Notes under the pieces: generated by a model | Database searches by the model: none | The model's input: only the letters and a program-made list of their open reading frames with translations | What the model was told of the DNA's origin: nothing | In this document: one piece after another, positions 24,591-34,048 of the stretch | How positions within the stretch are numbered: the stretch's first letter is position 1 | Layout of the letters: every line of letters begins with the position of its first letter | NCBI RefSeq assembly: GCF_013184775.1 | Contig: NZ_JAATVV010000003.1 | Coordinates: 186,001-250,000, forward strand | Origin: Martelella sp. HB161492 | Lineage (GTDB): Bacteria; Pseudomonadota; Alphaproteobacteria; Rhizobiales; Rhizobiaceae | Length of the DNA stretch: 64,000 nucleotides | Direction of reading: 5' to 3' | Translations under genes and position numbers: made by a program

Positions 24591-25583
24591 ATGTATGCAC
24601 AGATGGTGAAATCGGAAGGCATGAAAGCCCGCGAAGACATGTCGCCGGAGGAGCTGTCCTTTCAGGCGCGGATCGACAATGGCGAGAAGATCGAGCCGAA
24701 GGAATGGATGCCGGAGGGCTATCGCAAGACGCTGATCCGTCAGATCGGCCAGCATGCCCATTCCGAGGTTGTCGGCCAATTGCCGGAGGGCAACTGGATC
24801 ACCCGCGCCCCGTCGCTGGAGCGCAAGGCCATCCTGCTGGCCAAGGTTCAGGATGAGGCAGGTCACGGTCTCTACCTCTATTCGGCCGCCGAGACGCTTG
24901 GCGTTTCGCGCGACGAGCTGATCGAGAAGCTCCATGACGGGCGGATGAAATATTCCTCGATCTTCAATTACCCGACGCTGAACTGGGCGGATATGGGGGC
25001 GGTCGGCTGGCTGGTCGACGGGGCGGCGATCATGAATCAGGTGCCGCTGCAGCGCACCAGCTATGGCCCCTATTCGCGGGCGATGATCCGGATCTGCAAG
25101 GAAGAAAGCTTCCATCAGCGCCAGGGCTATTCGATCATGATGAAAATGGCCTTTGGCACGCCGGAGCAGAAGGAGATGGCGCAGGATGCGCTGAACCGCT
25201 TCTGGTATCCGTCGCTGATGATGTTCGGTCCGTCTGACAAGGACAGTGTCCACTCGGCCCAATCCATGGCCTGGAAGATCAAGATCAATACCAATGATGA
25301 GCTCAGGCAGAAATTCGTCGATCAGACTGTGCCGCAGGCGAAATATCTCGGCCTCACCGTGCCTGACGACAATCTCAGATGGAACGAGGAGAAGGGCGGC
25401 TACGAATTTTCCGAGCCGGACTGGTCGGAGTTCTTCGCGGTGATCAAGGGCAATGGTCCCTGCAACCGCGAACGGCTCGCTGCCCGGGTCAAGGCCTGGG
25501 AAGATGGCCAGTGGTTCCGCGACGGGCTTGCGGCCCATGCTGATAAATGTGCAGCGCGGGCAAGCGCTGTTGCCGCCGAATAA
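24591..25583 (+). CDS. paaA: Phenylacetyl-CoA epoxidase catalytic subunit PaaA
   Basis: The 330-residue oxygenase subunit of the PaaABCE complex converts phenylacetyl-CoA to its ring-1,2-epoxide. Two diiron ligand pairs are visible as ExxH: QDEAGHG (near residue 90) and KEESFHQ (near 170), plus glutamates between. Length and sequence are near-textbook PaaA. It lies 16 bp after paaJ and 25 bp before paaB, in the canonical paaABCDE order. Confidence 0.97.
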   Translation: MYAQMVKSEGMKAREDMSPEELSFQARIDNGEKIEPKEWMPEGYRKTLIRQIGQHAHSEVVGQLPEGNWITRAPSLERKAILLAKVQDEAGHGLYLYSAAETLGVSRDELIEKLHDGRMKYSSIFNYPTLNWADMGAVGWLVDGAAIMNQVPLQRTSYGPYSRAMIRICKEESFHQRQGYSIMMKMAFGTPEQKEMAQDALNRFWYPSLMMFGPSDKDSVHSAQSMAWKIKINTNDELRQKFVDQTVPQAKYLGLTVPDDNLRWNEEKGGYEFSEPDWSEFFAVIKGNGPCNRERLAARVKAWEDGQWFRDGLAAHADKCAARASAVAAE

Positions 25584-25608
25584 TTGCGAGACTGGGAGGA
25601 GTTTCAAC

Positions 25609-25893
25609 ATGTCCAAGGAATGGCCGCTTTATGAAGTCTTCATCCGGGGGCAGCACGGGCTGAACCACCGTCATGTCGGCAGCCTGCACGCGCCGGATGC
25701 GGAAATGGCGATCCGCCACGCCCGTGATGTCTATACCCGCCGCAAGGAAGGCGTATCGATCTGGGTGGTGAAATCAAACGACATCACCGCTTCTGCCCCC
25801 TCCGAGAAGGGGCCGCTGTTCGATCCGGCGGAAAGCAAGGTCTATCGTCATCCGACCTTCTTCGATATTCCCGATGAAGTGGGGCATATGTGA
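25609..25893 (+). CDS. paaB: Phenylacetyl-CoA epoxidase subunit PaaB
   Basis: This 94-residue subunit starts WPLYEVFIRGQHGLNHRHVG, the conserved PaaB opening, and bridges PaaAC units in the epoxidase. GGGAGGAG precedes the ATG by 8 bases. The stop shares one base with the PaaC start. Confidence 0.96.
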   Translation: MSKEWPLYEVFIRGQHGLNHRHVGSLHAPDAEMAIRHARDVYTRRKEGVSIWVVKSNDITASAPSEKGPLFDPAESKVYRHPTFFDIPDEVGHM

Positions 25894-26735
25894 TGGATCG
25901 TGCGCGCGAAGCCCTGCATACGGGCAATATCCGTCCCATGCCGGTCTCCACCACGCCGGATCCCTTTGTCGTCGATGCTGAGATTGCGCCGGCCCTGTTC
26001 GCGTGGCTCTGTCGCCTTGGCGATACCACGCTGGTGCTTGGCCATCGTGTGTCGGAATGGTGTGGCCATGCGCCGGTGCTGGAGGAAGATATCGCCTTCG
26101 CCAATGGCGCCCTGGATCTGATCGGCCATACCCAGATGTGGCTTGGCCTTGCCGGTGAGGTGGAGGGCAAGGGCCGGTCAGCCGATAATCTTGCCTATCT
26201 TCGCGATGCCGCCCAGTTCCGCAATCTGCTGATTGCCGAATTGCCCAAGGGCGATATGGCCCAGACCGTGATGCGTCAGTTTCTGGTTGATGCCTGGCAT
26301 TATGGCCTGCTGTCAGCGCTTGTTGCCTCCAGGAGCCCCCGCGTGGCCGAGATCGCGGTCAAGGCGCTGAAAGAGGTTTCCTATCATCTGGAACGCTCCG
26401 CCGATCTGGTGATTGGCCTTGGCGATGGCACGGCGGAAAGCCACGCCCGCATGCAAAGGGCGCTCGACGATCTCTGGTCCTATACCGGTGAGATGTTCAT
26501 CGGCGATGCCGTCGATCAGATCATCGCGGATGCCGGGATCGCGCCCTTGCCGGAAAGCCTGAAGGCTGAATGGCTGGAGACGGTGAAGGCTGTTCTGGCG
26601 GAAGCGACGCTTTCGATCCCGGAAGACGGCTATGCCCATAAGGGCGGCAAGACCGGCCGGCATACCGAACATCTGGGCTTTCTGCTGGCCGAGCTGCAGT
26701 TTCTCCAGCGCGCCTATCCGGGAGCGGAATGGTGA
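25893..26735 (+). CDS. paaC: Phenylacetyl-CoA epoxidase structural subunit PaaC
   Basis: The 280-residue subunit is related to PaaA in fold but lacks the diiron set. It forms the stable AC core of the epoxidase. The segments CRLGDTTLVLGHRVSEWCGH and KEVSYHLERSADLVIGLGDG are typical. The ATG at 25893 is chosen; a GTG one codon earlier also fits. It overlaps the paaD start by 7 bp. Confidence 0.95.
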   Translation: MDRAREALHTGNIRPMPVSTTPDPFVVDAEIAPALFAWLCRLGDTTLVLGHRVSEWCGHAPVLEEDIAFANGALDLIGHTQMWLGLAGEVEGKGRSADNLAYLRDAAQFRNLLIAELPKGDMAQTVMRQFLVDAWHYGLLSALVASRSPRVAEIAVKALKEVSYHLERSADLVIGLGDGTAESHARMQRALDDLWSYTGEMFIGDAVDQIIADAGIAPLPESLKAEWLETVKAVLAEATLSIPEDGYAHKGGKTGRHTEHLGFLLAELQFLQRAYPGAEW

Positions 26736-27262
26736 GCGCCGACACGCTCGCCCTGCCGTCACCGGAAACGGTGATGGACTGGCTCGGTGAATTGCCGGAT
26801 CCCGAAATTCCGGTGATCTCGGTGACCGAGCTTGGCATCGTGCGGGCCGTGCGCCACGACGGCGCGGTGCTGGTTGTGGTCGTCACGCCGACCTATTCGG
26901 GCTGTCCCGCAGTGTCGCTGATCAATCTTGAGATCGAGGTCCTGCTGCGCGAAAAGGGCGTCGAAAGGCTCAGGATCGAGCAGCAGCTCTCGCCACCCTG
27001 GTCCACCGACCTCTTGTCCGAGGCGGCGCGCGCGAAGCTGAAAGCCTTTGGCATTGCCCCGCCGATGGACGGGACCGCAGCGGATGGGCGGCTTGCCGCC
27101 AGGGCGTCCCGGCTGGCTGCCGGCTCGAATTTCCGTGTCGCCTGCCCGCGCTGCGGCTCGGGCAATACGGAAAAAGTTTCGCAATTCGGCTCGACCCCCT
27201 GCAAGGCATCCTATCGCTGCGCGGACTGTCTGGAGCCTTTCGACTATTTCAAGTGTATCTGA
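26729..27262 (+). CDS. paaD: PaaD, epoxidase Fe-S maturation protein
   Basis: This 177-residue protein has a DUF59 (MIP18-like) N-terminal domain with the conserved DPEIPVISVTELGIV and TPTYSGCP segments, and a C-terminal four-cysteine zinc-ribbon-like tail (CPRCGS...CADC). PaaD is needed for assembly or stability of the epoxidase, probably of its iron or Fe-S centres. It sits between the core subunits and the reductase. Confidence 0.95.
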   Translation: MVSADTLALPSPETVMDWLGELPDPEIPVISVTELGIVRAVRHDGAVLVVVVTPTYSGCPAVSLINLEIEVLLREKGVERLRIEQQLSPPWSTDLLSEAARAKLKAFGIAPPMDGTAADGRLAARASRLAAGSNFRVACPRCGSGNTEKVSQFGSTPCKASYRCADCLEPFDYFKCI

Positions 27263-27277
27263 GGGAGGAGACATCAG

Positions 27278-28354
27278 ATGGCACGGTTTCACCCGCTGGA
27301 AGTGACTGATATCCGCCATGACACGCGCGACGCGGTCGTGGTCACATTGCGGCCAAGGCCCGAGGATGCCGAATTGTTCGGCTTCACCCAGGGGCAGTAT
27401 CTCACCTTCCGCCGCGATTTTGACGGCGAGGAACTGCGCCGCTCCTATTCCATCTGCGCCGGTCTCGACGAGGGGTGCCTGAAAGTCGGCATCAAGCGTG
27501 TCGCTGGCGGTGCCTTCTCCTCCTTTGCCAATGCGGAACTGAAGGCCGGCGACGTGATCGAAGCCATGCCGCCGATGGGGCGCTTCTTCACACCGATCGA
27601 TCAGGCCGCGGAGAAGGACTATCTCGGCTTTGCCGGCGGCTCCGGCATCACGCCGCTATTGTCCATCATCAAGACGGTTCTGGCCCGCGAGCCGAAATCG
27701 CGTTTCACCCTGGTCTATGCCAACCGCCACATCTCCTCGATCATGTTCCGCGAGGAGCTGGAGGATCTGAAGAACATCTATCTCGGCCGCCTTTCGGTCA
27801 TTCATGTGCTGGAATCCGACAGTCAGGATATCGACCTCTTCACCGGTCGCATCGATGCGGAAAAGCTGGAGGCCTTCTTCCGGCTCTGGATCGATATCGA
27901 TGCCGTCGATACCGCCTTCATCTGCGGGCCGGAACCGATGATGCTGACCATCGCCGATACGCTGAAGAAGCACGGGCTGAAGGATGAGCAGATCAAGTTC
28001 GAGCTGTTCCTGTCCTCGCAGCCGGGGCGGGCGAAGAAGACGGAACTCTCCGCCGAGGCGGCCGCGGCCACCGGCACGGTTTCCGTTTCCGTCACGCTGG
28101 ATGGCGCGACGCGTTCCTTCGAGATGCATCGAGATGGAACCGCCATTCTGGATGCGGCCATCGCCAATCACATCGACGCGCCCTATTCCTGCAAGGGCGG
28201 GATCTGCTCCACCTGCCGGGCGAAAGTGATCGAGGGTGAGGTGGAAATGGAAACCAATCACGCGCTGGAAGATTACGAAGTCGAGGCCGGTTACGTGCTC
28301 TCCTGCCAGTGCCTGCCGCTCACCGACAAGGTTGTGCTGAGCTACGACGAATAG
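27278..28354 (+). CDS. paaE: Phenylacetyl-CoA epoxidase reductase subunit PaaE
   Basis: The 358-residue electron-transfer subunit has an FAD domain (RSYSICAG, FMN/FAD contact), an NAD(P) domain (GGSGITPLLSIIKTVL and CGPEPMM) and a C-terminal plant-type 2Fe-2S domain with CKGGICSTC and a final cysteine in LSCQC. It passes electrons from NADPH to PaaA. GGGAGGAG lies upstream of the ATG. Confidence 0.97.
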   Translation: MARFHPLEVTDIRHDTRDAVVVTLRPRPEDAELFGFTQGQYLTFRRDFDGEELRRSYSICAGLDEGCLKVGIKRVAGGAFSSFANAELKAGDVIEAMPPMGRFFTPIDQAAEKDYLGFAGGSGITPLLSIIKTVLAREPKSRFTLVYANRHISSIMFREELEDLKNIYLGRLSVIHVLESDSQDIDLFTGRIDAEKLEAFFRLWIDIDAVDTAFICGPEPMMLTIADTLKKHGLKDEQIKFELFLSSQPGRAKKTELSAEAAAATGTVSVSVTLDGATRSFEMHRDGTAILDAAIANHIDAPYSCKGGICSTCRAKVIEGEVEMETNHALEDYEVEAGYVLSCQCLPLTDKVVLSYDE

Positions 28355-28392
28355 GTCGCCGCACAACGCAGCGAATTCAGAAAGGGATCTTG

Positions 28393-30459
28393 ATGACCGA
28401 CACGGTTTTAAAGCCGCGCCGTCTGCAAAGCTTTTTGGCTGGCGCCTGGCAATCGGGAACAGGTGAGGGCAGGCCGCTTGCCAATGCCGCGACCGGTGAG
28501 ACAGTGGCGCTGATCGGCGCCGACGGGCTTGATTTTGCCGAAGCGCTGGCGTTTGGACGCGAGAAGGGCGGCAAGGCGCTGCGCGGGCTGACGATCCATG
28601 AACGGGCGTTGATGCTGAAGGCCGTCGGCATGGAGCTGATGGCGCAAAGGGAAGAATTCTACGCCGAGAATTTCGCCACCGGCGCGACGCGGCGTGACGG
28701 CTGGGTCGATATTGAAGGCGGCATCGGCACGCTTTTGACCTATGCCTCGCGGGCGCGGCGGGAACTGCCCAATACCCGTGTCCTGCCCGAGGGCGATGTC
28801 GAGACCTTGTCGAAGGATGGCAGCTTTGTCGCCCGCCATATCCTGACGCCGCTCAATGGTGTCGCCATTCACATCAATGCCTTCAACTTCCCGGTCTGGG
28901 GCATGCTGGAAAAGATCGCGCCTGCGCTGATTGCCGGCATGCCATGTCTGGTGAAACCCGCCTCGCAGACCGCCTATCTGACCGAGCTCGTCACCCGCCG
29001 CATCATCGAAACCGGCCTTCTGCCGGACGGTGCGCTGCAGCTTGTCTGCGGCAGCGCAGGCGATCTGCTGGATCACGTGACCGGGCAGGATGTCGTGACC
29101 TTCACCGGTTCGGCCGAGACGGGCCGCAAGCTTAAGACCGGCCGCGCCATCGTCGAAAATGCCGTGCGCTTCAACATGGAGGCTGACAGTCTCAACGCCG
29201 CCATCCTCGGGCCGGATGCCGGACCGGGGACGCCGGAATTTGATCTCTTCATCCGCGAGGCTGCCAATGAGATGACGGTCAAGGCCGGGCAGAAATGTAC
29301 TGCCATCCGCCGGATCTTCGTGCCCGAGGCCTTTGAAAATGCCGTCATCGAAGCGCTGGCGAAGCGGCTTCAGGCAGCACCTGTCGGCCTTCCCGATGAT
29401 GAGCGCGTGCGCGTCGGCGCGCTGGCGTCGCTCTCCGACCGTGACGGCGTGCGCGAGAAGCTGACAATGCTGCGGGAAGATGCCGAGATCGTCTTTGGCG
29501 ATCCTGATCATGTCGAGCTGATTGCCGGTGACGCGGCGAAAGGCGCCTTTATGGGGCCGGTTCTGCTGCGGGCCGGAAATCCTGCAGAGGCTGAGAACAT
29601 TCATGCGATCGAGGCCTTCGGGCCGGTCGCCACGATTATGGCCTATGGCGATCTCGCCGAGGCCGTAGCGCTTGCCGAGAAAGGCAAGGGATCGCTGGTT
29701 TCCTCACTTTTCACCAACGATCCTGCGGTTGCCGCTGAAGCCGTCACGGGGCTTGCCTCCCATCATGGCCGCGTGCTGGTTGGCAACCGCCTCTCGGCGA
29801 AAACCTCCACCGGGCATGGCTCGCCGCTTGCCCCGCTGATCCATGGCGGCCCGGGGCGGGCTGGCGGCGGTGAGGAAATGGGTGGCATGCGCGGGGTCAA
29901 GCATTTCATGCAGCGCACCGCCGTGCAGGGCACGCCGGACATGCTTGCCGCCATTACCGGCGAATGGGTCGAAGGGGCGACAAGCCGCAGCGATATACAT
30001 CCCTTCCGCAAGTCGCTGGCAGAGCTGAAGATCGGCGACCAGATCGTCACGCCAACGCGTCAGGTCACCAAGGAGGATGTCGAGCATTTTGCCGAATTTA
30101 CCGGCGACACCTTCTATGCCCATATGGACAGTGATGCGGCCAGGGCCAATCCCTTCTTCGAGGACCGTGTTGCCCATGGCTATCTGATTGCTTCCTTTGC
30201 CGCAGGGCTGTTCGTCGATCCCGATCCGGGCCCGGTGCTGGCCAATTACGGCGTCGACAATCTGCGCTTCCTGACGCCAGTCTATTTCGGTGATGCACTG
30301 AAGGTCCGGCTCACATGCAAGGCGATCAATCCGCGCGAAAATGCCGGTCACGGCGAGGTGCGCTGGGATTGCCGCGTCACCAATCAGAGGGAAGAAATCG
30401 TCGCCCAATATGATGTGCTGACCATGGTCGCCAAGACCTGGCCGCCTGAGGCGGCGTGA
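28393..30459 (+). CDS. paaZ: PaaZ, oxepin-CoA hydrolase/3-oxo-5,6-dehydrosuberyl-CoA semialdehyde dehydrogenase
   Basis: This 688-residue bifunctional enzyme opens the oxepin ring and oxidises the resulting aldehyde. The aldehyde dehydrogenase part covers about 1-520 (catalytic Cys in KAGQKCTAIRR near 300, FTGSAETG near 240). A MaoC/hot-dog hydratase domain covers about 535-688, with the conserved EFTGDTFYAHMDSDAARAN and HGYLIAS segments. AAAGGGA precedes the ATG at 28393. Both domains look complete. It is the last gene of the paaJ operon. Confidence 0.96.
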   Translation: MTDTVLKPRRLQSFLAGAWQSGTGEGRPLANAATGETVALIGADGLDFAEALAFGREKGGKALRGLTIHERALMLKAVGMELMAQREEFYAENFATGATRRDGWVDIEGGIGTLLTYASRARRELPNTRVLPEGDVETLSKDGSFVARHILTPLNGVAIHINAFNFPVWGMLEKIAPALIAGMPCLVKPASQTAYLTELVTRRIIETGLLPDGALQLVCGSAGDLLDHVTGQDVVTFTGSAETGRKLKTGRAIVENAVRFNMEADSLNAAILGPDAGPGTPEFDLFIREAANEMTVKAGQKCTAIRRIFVPEAFENAVIEALAKRLQAAPVGLPDDERVRVGALASLSDRDGVREKLTMLREDAEIVFGDPDHVELIAGDAAKGAFMGPVLLRAGNPAEAENIHAIEAFGPVATIMAYGDLAEAVALAEKGKGSLVSSLFTNDPAVAAEAVTGLASHHGRVLVGNRLSAKTSTGHGSPLAPLIHGGPGRAGGGEEMGGMRGVKHFMQRTAVQGTPDMLAAITGEWVEGATSRSDIHPFRKSLAELKIGDQIVTPTRQVTKEDVEHFAEFTGDTFYAHMDSDAARANPFFEDRVAHGYLIASFAAGLFVDPDPGPVLANYGVDNLRFLTPVYFGDALKVRLTCKAINPRENAGHGEVRWDCRVTNQREEIVAQYDVLTMVAKTWPPEAA

Positions 30460-30503
30460 GCCTGGCCCGGCAAACAAGCCAGACAAACAAGCCACCACGA
30501 AAA

Positions 30504-30532
30504 GACCCGCATTGCCGATGGCGATGCGGGTC
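30504..30532. terminator. Bidirectional terminator-like hairpin between paaZ and paaR
   Basis: GACCCGCAT (30504-30512) pairs with ATGCGGGTC (30524-30532), and GCC/GGC extends the stem inside to about 13 bp with one G-T pair and a 3-base loop. On the minus strand it is followed by TCTTTTCG, so it suits the convergent paaR end best; it can also block paaZ read-through. Confidence 0.7.
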
Positions 30533-30566
30533 AATCGGGCCGGATTGCTCAAGACGTCGCCGCGCT

Positions 30567-31166
30567 TTAGCGTACGGCCTTGACGCCCTCCAGGATCAGC
30601 GTTGTCGCCATTGCGGCATAATCGTCGCGGGTGACGGCGCCGCCTTCGCGGAACCACATATAGACCCAGTTCATCATGCCGAAGAGCGACATGGTGACAG
30701 GCATCAGCAACGGGCGGTCGGGCTTGTCGAGATCGGGATGAATCTCGCGGATCACGGCGGAAAAGCGCCCGACAATGCTGCGCTCCAGGGCGCGGATGGC
30801 GGCGCGCTGCTCGTCTGACAGGGCCGCCACGGCATTCAGCTGCACCTTGTGCTGGTCATCGGCGCCGCGATATTCGTTGAGCACGGTGGCGACCAGTTTC
30901 TGCAGCCGCGCCTTGTGTTCAAGGCCTTCATCATCGGCGACGGCCAGCGCGCGATCGAGCGCTTCAAGATGGGTATGAATGATCGCGAAGATCAGCTCTT
31001 CCTTGGACGGATAATAATGGTAGAGCAGCGATTTCGACACGCCGGCCTCGCGCGCGATCTGCGACATCGACGCCTTTTCCATGCCCTGCACCGCAAAGAC
31101 ATGGGCGGCCGTCAGCAGCAGATTATGGCGCTTTTCCTCGAAATCATTGGCGCGGGTTCTCGACAT
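30567..31166 (-). CDS. paaR: TetR family regulator PaaR
   Basis: The 199-residue repressor has a TetR DNA-binding domain (about 10-58; IAREAGVSKSLLYHYYPSKEEL) and a ligand domain with the conserved PaaR-type end (FGMMNWVYMWFREGG). PaaR-type TetR proteins control paa genes and respond to phenylacetyl-CoA. The ATG at 31166 gives the usual family length; the upstream in-frame ATG would include the operator at 31235. It is the last gene of the minus-strand paaG-paaI-paaK-paaR unit. Confidence 0.88.
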   Translation of the reverse strand: MSRTRANDFEEKRHNLLLTAAHVFAVQGMEKASMSQIAREAGVSKSLLYHYYPSKEELIFAIIHTHLEALDRALAVADDEGLEHKARLQKLVATVLNEYRGADDQHKVQLNAVAALSDEQRAAIRALERSIVGRFSAVIREIHPDLDKPDRPLLMPVTMSLFGMMNWVYMWFREGGAVTRDDYAAMATTLILEGVKAVR

Positions 31167-31234
31167 GAACGGCAGTCTCCTGTTGTGACAGGCAAAAGGG
31201 GCGGTTTCGCCCCTTCTATCATTGGTTTTATCAT

Positions 31235-31248
31235 TGACCAATCGGTCA
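31235..31248. promoter_or_regulatory. PaaR-type operator upstream of paaR
   Basis: TGACCAATCGGTCA has 5-base symmetric arms and matches the core GACCGACCGGTC of the paaJ site in 10 of 12 positions. It lies between the paaK stop and the paaR start, 70 bp before the latter, so autoregulation of paaR from its own promoter is likely (inference). Confidence 0.6.
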
Positions 31249-31253
31249 GGCGA

Positions 31254-32570
31254 TCATTTGGGCCGGTTGTCGACAACCCGCTTGGCCTTGCCCTCGGAGC
31301 GGGCGACGCTTTCCGGGTCGCAGATCCTGATCTTCGTCGACACACCGATCACGGATTTGATGTGGTGGGCGAGCTCGCGAGCCGAGGTATCGCGGGCTTC
31401 GCTTGTCGCACGATCGGGCGTGCATTCCACATGCACCGTCATCACATCCATGCGATCCTTGCGGGTCAGCTCGATCTGGAAATGCGGGGCCAGCCCGTCG
31501 CATTTCAGGATCATCTCCTCGATCTGCGTCGGGAAGACATTGACGCCGCGCAGAATGATCATGTCGTCGGAACGGCCGGTGATTTTCTCGATCCGACGCA
31601 TGGAGCGCGCGGTGCCGGGCAGGATGCGGGTCAGGTCGCGCGTGCGGTAGCGCACCATCGGCAGACCTTCCTTGGTCAGCGTGGTGAAGACCAGTTCGCC
31701 CATTTCGCCATCGGGCAGCACGTCGCCCGTCACGGGATCGATGATTTCCGGGTAGAAGTGATCTTCCCAGACATGCAGGCCGTCCTTGGTTTCCACGCAT
31801 TCATTGGCGACGCCCGGTCCCATGATTTCCGACAGGCCATAGATATCGACGGCATGCATGTTGAAGGCCTCTTCGATCTCGCTTCGCATCGCATTGGTCC
31901 AGGGTTCGGCGCCGAAAATGCCGACCTTCAGCGAGCTTTCGCGCGGATCAATGCCCTGGCGGCGGAATTCATCGAGGATAGACAGCATGTAGGACGGTGT
32001 CACCATGATGATATCCGGCTTGAAATCGCTCATCAGGGTCACCTGACGCTCGGTCATGCCGCCGGAAATCGGCACCACGGTGCAGCCGAGACGCTCTGCG
32101 CCATAATGGGCGCCGAGGCCGCCGGTGAACAGGCCATAACCATAGGCAACGTGACAGATATCGCCCGGCCTGCCGCCGGATGCGCGGATCGAGCGGGCAA
32201 CGCAGTCGGCCCAGGTGTCGATATCCTTGCGCGTATAGCCGACAACGGTTGGCCGGCCGGTGGTGCCGGAGGAGGCGTGGATACGCACCAGCTTCTCGCG
32301 CGGCACGGCAAACATGCCGAAGGGATAGCAGTCGCGCAGATCCGTCTTCACCGTGAAGGGGAATTTGGCGAGATCGGACAGCGTCTTGAAATCACTCGGA
32401 TGGACGCCATTGTCATCGAAGCGTTTGCGGTAGAAGGGCGAGTTTTCATAGGCGTGGTTCAGGGACCAGGTCATGCGCTTCTGCTGGAGCGCGGAAATCT
32501 CGTCACGGCTGGCAATCTCGATCGGATCGAGGATCTCCCGGGCCGGGGTCAGGTTATGCATTGCGTTCAT
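31254..32570 (-). CDS. paaK: Phenylacetate-CoA ligase PaaK
   Basis: This 438-residue AMP-forming ligase activates phenylacetate to phenylacetyl-CoA, the entry step of the pathway. The P-loop HASSGTTGRPTVVGYT is near residue 100, followed by YGLSEIMGPG and the C-terminal RTRDLTRILPG and GRSDDMIILRGVNVFP segments of PaaK. The ATG at 32570 is chosen because GGAGGAAACC lies directly upstream; one at 32585 would be without a site. Confidence 0.97.
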   Translation of the reverse strand: MNAMHNLTPAREILDPIEIASRDEISALQQKRMTWSLNHAYENSPFYRKRFDDNGVHPSDFKTLSDLAKFPFTVKTDLRDCYPFGMFAVPREKLVRIHASSGTTGRPTVVGYTRKDIDTWADCVARSIRASGGRPGDICHVAYGYGLFTGGLGAHYGAERLGCTVVPISGGMTERQVTLMSDFKPDIIMVTPSYMLSILDEFRRQGIDPRESSLKVGIFGAEPWTNAMRSEIEEAFNMHAVDIYGLSEIMGPGVANECVETKDGLHVWEDHFYPEIIDPVTGDVLPDGEMGELVFTTLTKEGLPMVRYRTRDLTRILPGTARSMRRIEKITGRSDDMIILRGVNVFPTQIEEMILKCDGLAPHFQIELTRKDRMDVMTVHVECTPDRATSEARDTSARELAHHIKSVIGVSTKIRICDPESVARSEGKAKRVVDNRPK

Positions 32571-32597
32571 GGTTTCCTCCTTCAATGCTCCGGCTCC

Positions 32598-33050
32598 TCA
32601 ACCGGCCGTCGGCAGCAACGTGCCGTTAATGGTACGCGACAGTCCGCGGAATTCGGCAATCACCGTTCCGTCCTGCCGGGTTATGCAAATATCGTAGATG
32701 CCCGAGCGGCCGCGGCGCGAAACCTCGCGGGCGGTTGCCGTCAGCCGGTCACCAAGCGCGCCGGGCGCGATGTAGTTGATCGAGCAGTGCTGAGCGACCG
32801 TCACCTGGTTGTAGGTGTTGCAGGCAAAGGCAAAGGCGCTGTCGGCCAGCGTGAAAATATAGCCGCCATGGGCATTGCCGTGGCCGTTGGTCATGGCTTC
32901 CGACACGGTCATCGACAGCACTGCCTCGCCGGGGGCAATGCGCTCGAGCCGCATGCCAAGCTTCTGTGTGGCATTGTCGTCATTCCACATGGCCTTTGCG
33001 CAGGCTTCGGCCAGTTGCTGCGGGGTCATCGTCTCCATCACGTCACTCAT
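32598..33050 (-). CDS. paaI: Phenylacetyl-CoA thioesterase PaaI
   Basis: The 150-residue hot-dog thioesterase has the PaaI pattern GHGNAHGGYIFTLADSAFAFA (about 57-77), with the catalytic aspartate in LADS. It hydrolyses ring-hydroxylated or dead-end phenylacetyl-CoA derivatives to recover CoA. It starts 1 bp after the paaG stop and ends 27 bp before paaK. Confidence 0.95.
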   Translation of the reverse strand: MSDVMETMTPQQLAEACAKAMWNDDNATQKLGMRLERIAPGEAVLSMTVSEAMTNGHGNAHGGYIFTLADSAFAFACNTYNQVTVAQHCSINYIAPGALGDRLTATAREVSRRGRSGIYDICITRQDGTVIAEFRGLSRTINGTLLPTAG

Positions 33051-33051
33051 C

Positions 33052-33846
33052 TCAGTGCCCCTTGAAGCTTGGTGCGCGCTTTTCCAGAAAGGCGGTCACG
33101 CCCTCGGCATAGTCATCGGAAAAGCCAGCTTCGCGCTGGCAGTCACGTTCCATGTCGAGATGGGTGGAAAGGTCATGGGTGGAGGCGGCCTGGATCAGCC
33201 GTTTGGTCAGGCCGAGACCTTTCGTCGGGCCAGCTGCCAGCTTTTCGGCAAGGGCGCTTGCCTCCTCCATCAGGCTGTCATCATCGACAGCCTTCCAGAT
33301 CAGGCCCCAGTCGGCGGCTTTTTCGGCTGAAAGCGGTTCACCGGTCATGGCGAGCGCCTTGGCGCGCGGCTCACCCAGAATATGGGTGAGCGACCAGCTG
33401 CCGCCGGCATCGGGAATGAGGCCGATTCTGGAGAAGGCCTGGATGAATTTTGCCGATTTTGCAGCCAGAACGATATCGCAGGCGAAGGCGATATTGGCTC
33501 CCGCTCCCGCCGCAACGCCGTTGACGGCACAGATGACCGGCTTTTCCAGTGTGCGGATCAGCCGCAGGTTCGGATTGTAATAGGTGTCGATTGTCTCGCC
33601 GAGATCGGGCTTCGGTCCGCCCTTGCGCGGGTCGCGGTCACCGAGATCCTGACCGGCGCAGAACCCGCGACCGGCACCCGTCAGCAAAACGGCGCGGATT
33701 GTCCCGTCCTCATGCGCAAGCTCAAAGGCGGCGCGCAGGGCCAGATGCATCTCCGGATTAAGGGAATTCAGCTTTTCCGGCCGGTTCAGCGTCACTCGCA
33801 GAACCGCACCGGCGCGCGCAACGGCGACGCTTTCGCTAGCAGTCAT
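33052..33846 (-). CDS. paaG: Ring-1,2-epoxyphenylacetyl-CoA isomerase PaaG
   Basis: This 264-residue crotonase-fold isomerase turns the epoxide into oxepin-CoA. AVLLTGAGRGFCAGQDLGDRDP (CoA-binding/oxyanion region) and GVAAGAGANIAFACDIVLA (second oxyanion region) are visible. The aspartate in IGLIPDAGGSW matches the PaaG catalytic Asp. GGGAGGAGAC precedes the ATG at 33846, so the upstream ATG at 33894 is not used. It is the first gene of a minus-strand unit, divergent from paaN. Confidence 0.93.
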   Translation of the reverse strand: MTASESVAVARAGAVLRVTLNRPEKLNSLNPEMHLALRAAFELAHEDGTIRAVLLTGAGRGFCAGQDLGDRDPRKGGPKPDLGETIDTYYNPNLRLIRTLEKPVICAVNGVAAGAGANIAFACDIVLAAKSAKFIQAFSRIGLIPDAGGSWSLTHILGEPRAKALAMTGEPLSAEKAADWGLIWKAVDDDSLMEEASALAEKLAAGPTKGLGLTKRLIQAASTHDLSTHLDMERDCQREAGFSDDYAEGVTAFLEKRAPSFKGH

Positions 33847-34003
33847 GTCTCCTCCCTGGAATGCCTGAAGCGCACGCTTGCGGTCTTCGGGCATCCACTC
33901 TCAATTCATATCGGCACTGCCTGGCCACAGGTCCTTCAAAACCGGCCGTTGCGGTGCCTGAAGCGCTCTCCTCAGCGCTTTGTCGATAATTGTTGTTGCA
34001 TAA

Positions 34004-34018
34004 ACCGTCCGGTCGGTC
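34004..34018. promoter_or_regulatory. PaaR-type operator between paaG and paaN
   Basis: On the minus strand it reads GACCGACCGGACGGT, 14 of 15 identical to the paaJ operator. It is 31 bp before the paaN start and 158 bp before the paaG start, so it may control both divergent units. Confidence 0.7.
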
Positions 34019-34048
34019 AATAATAGCTTTCAGAATTTGGGAGGAGAC

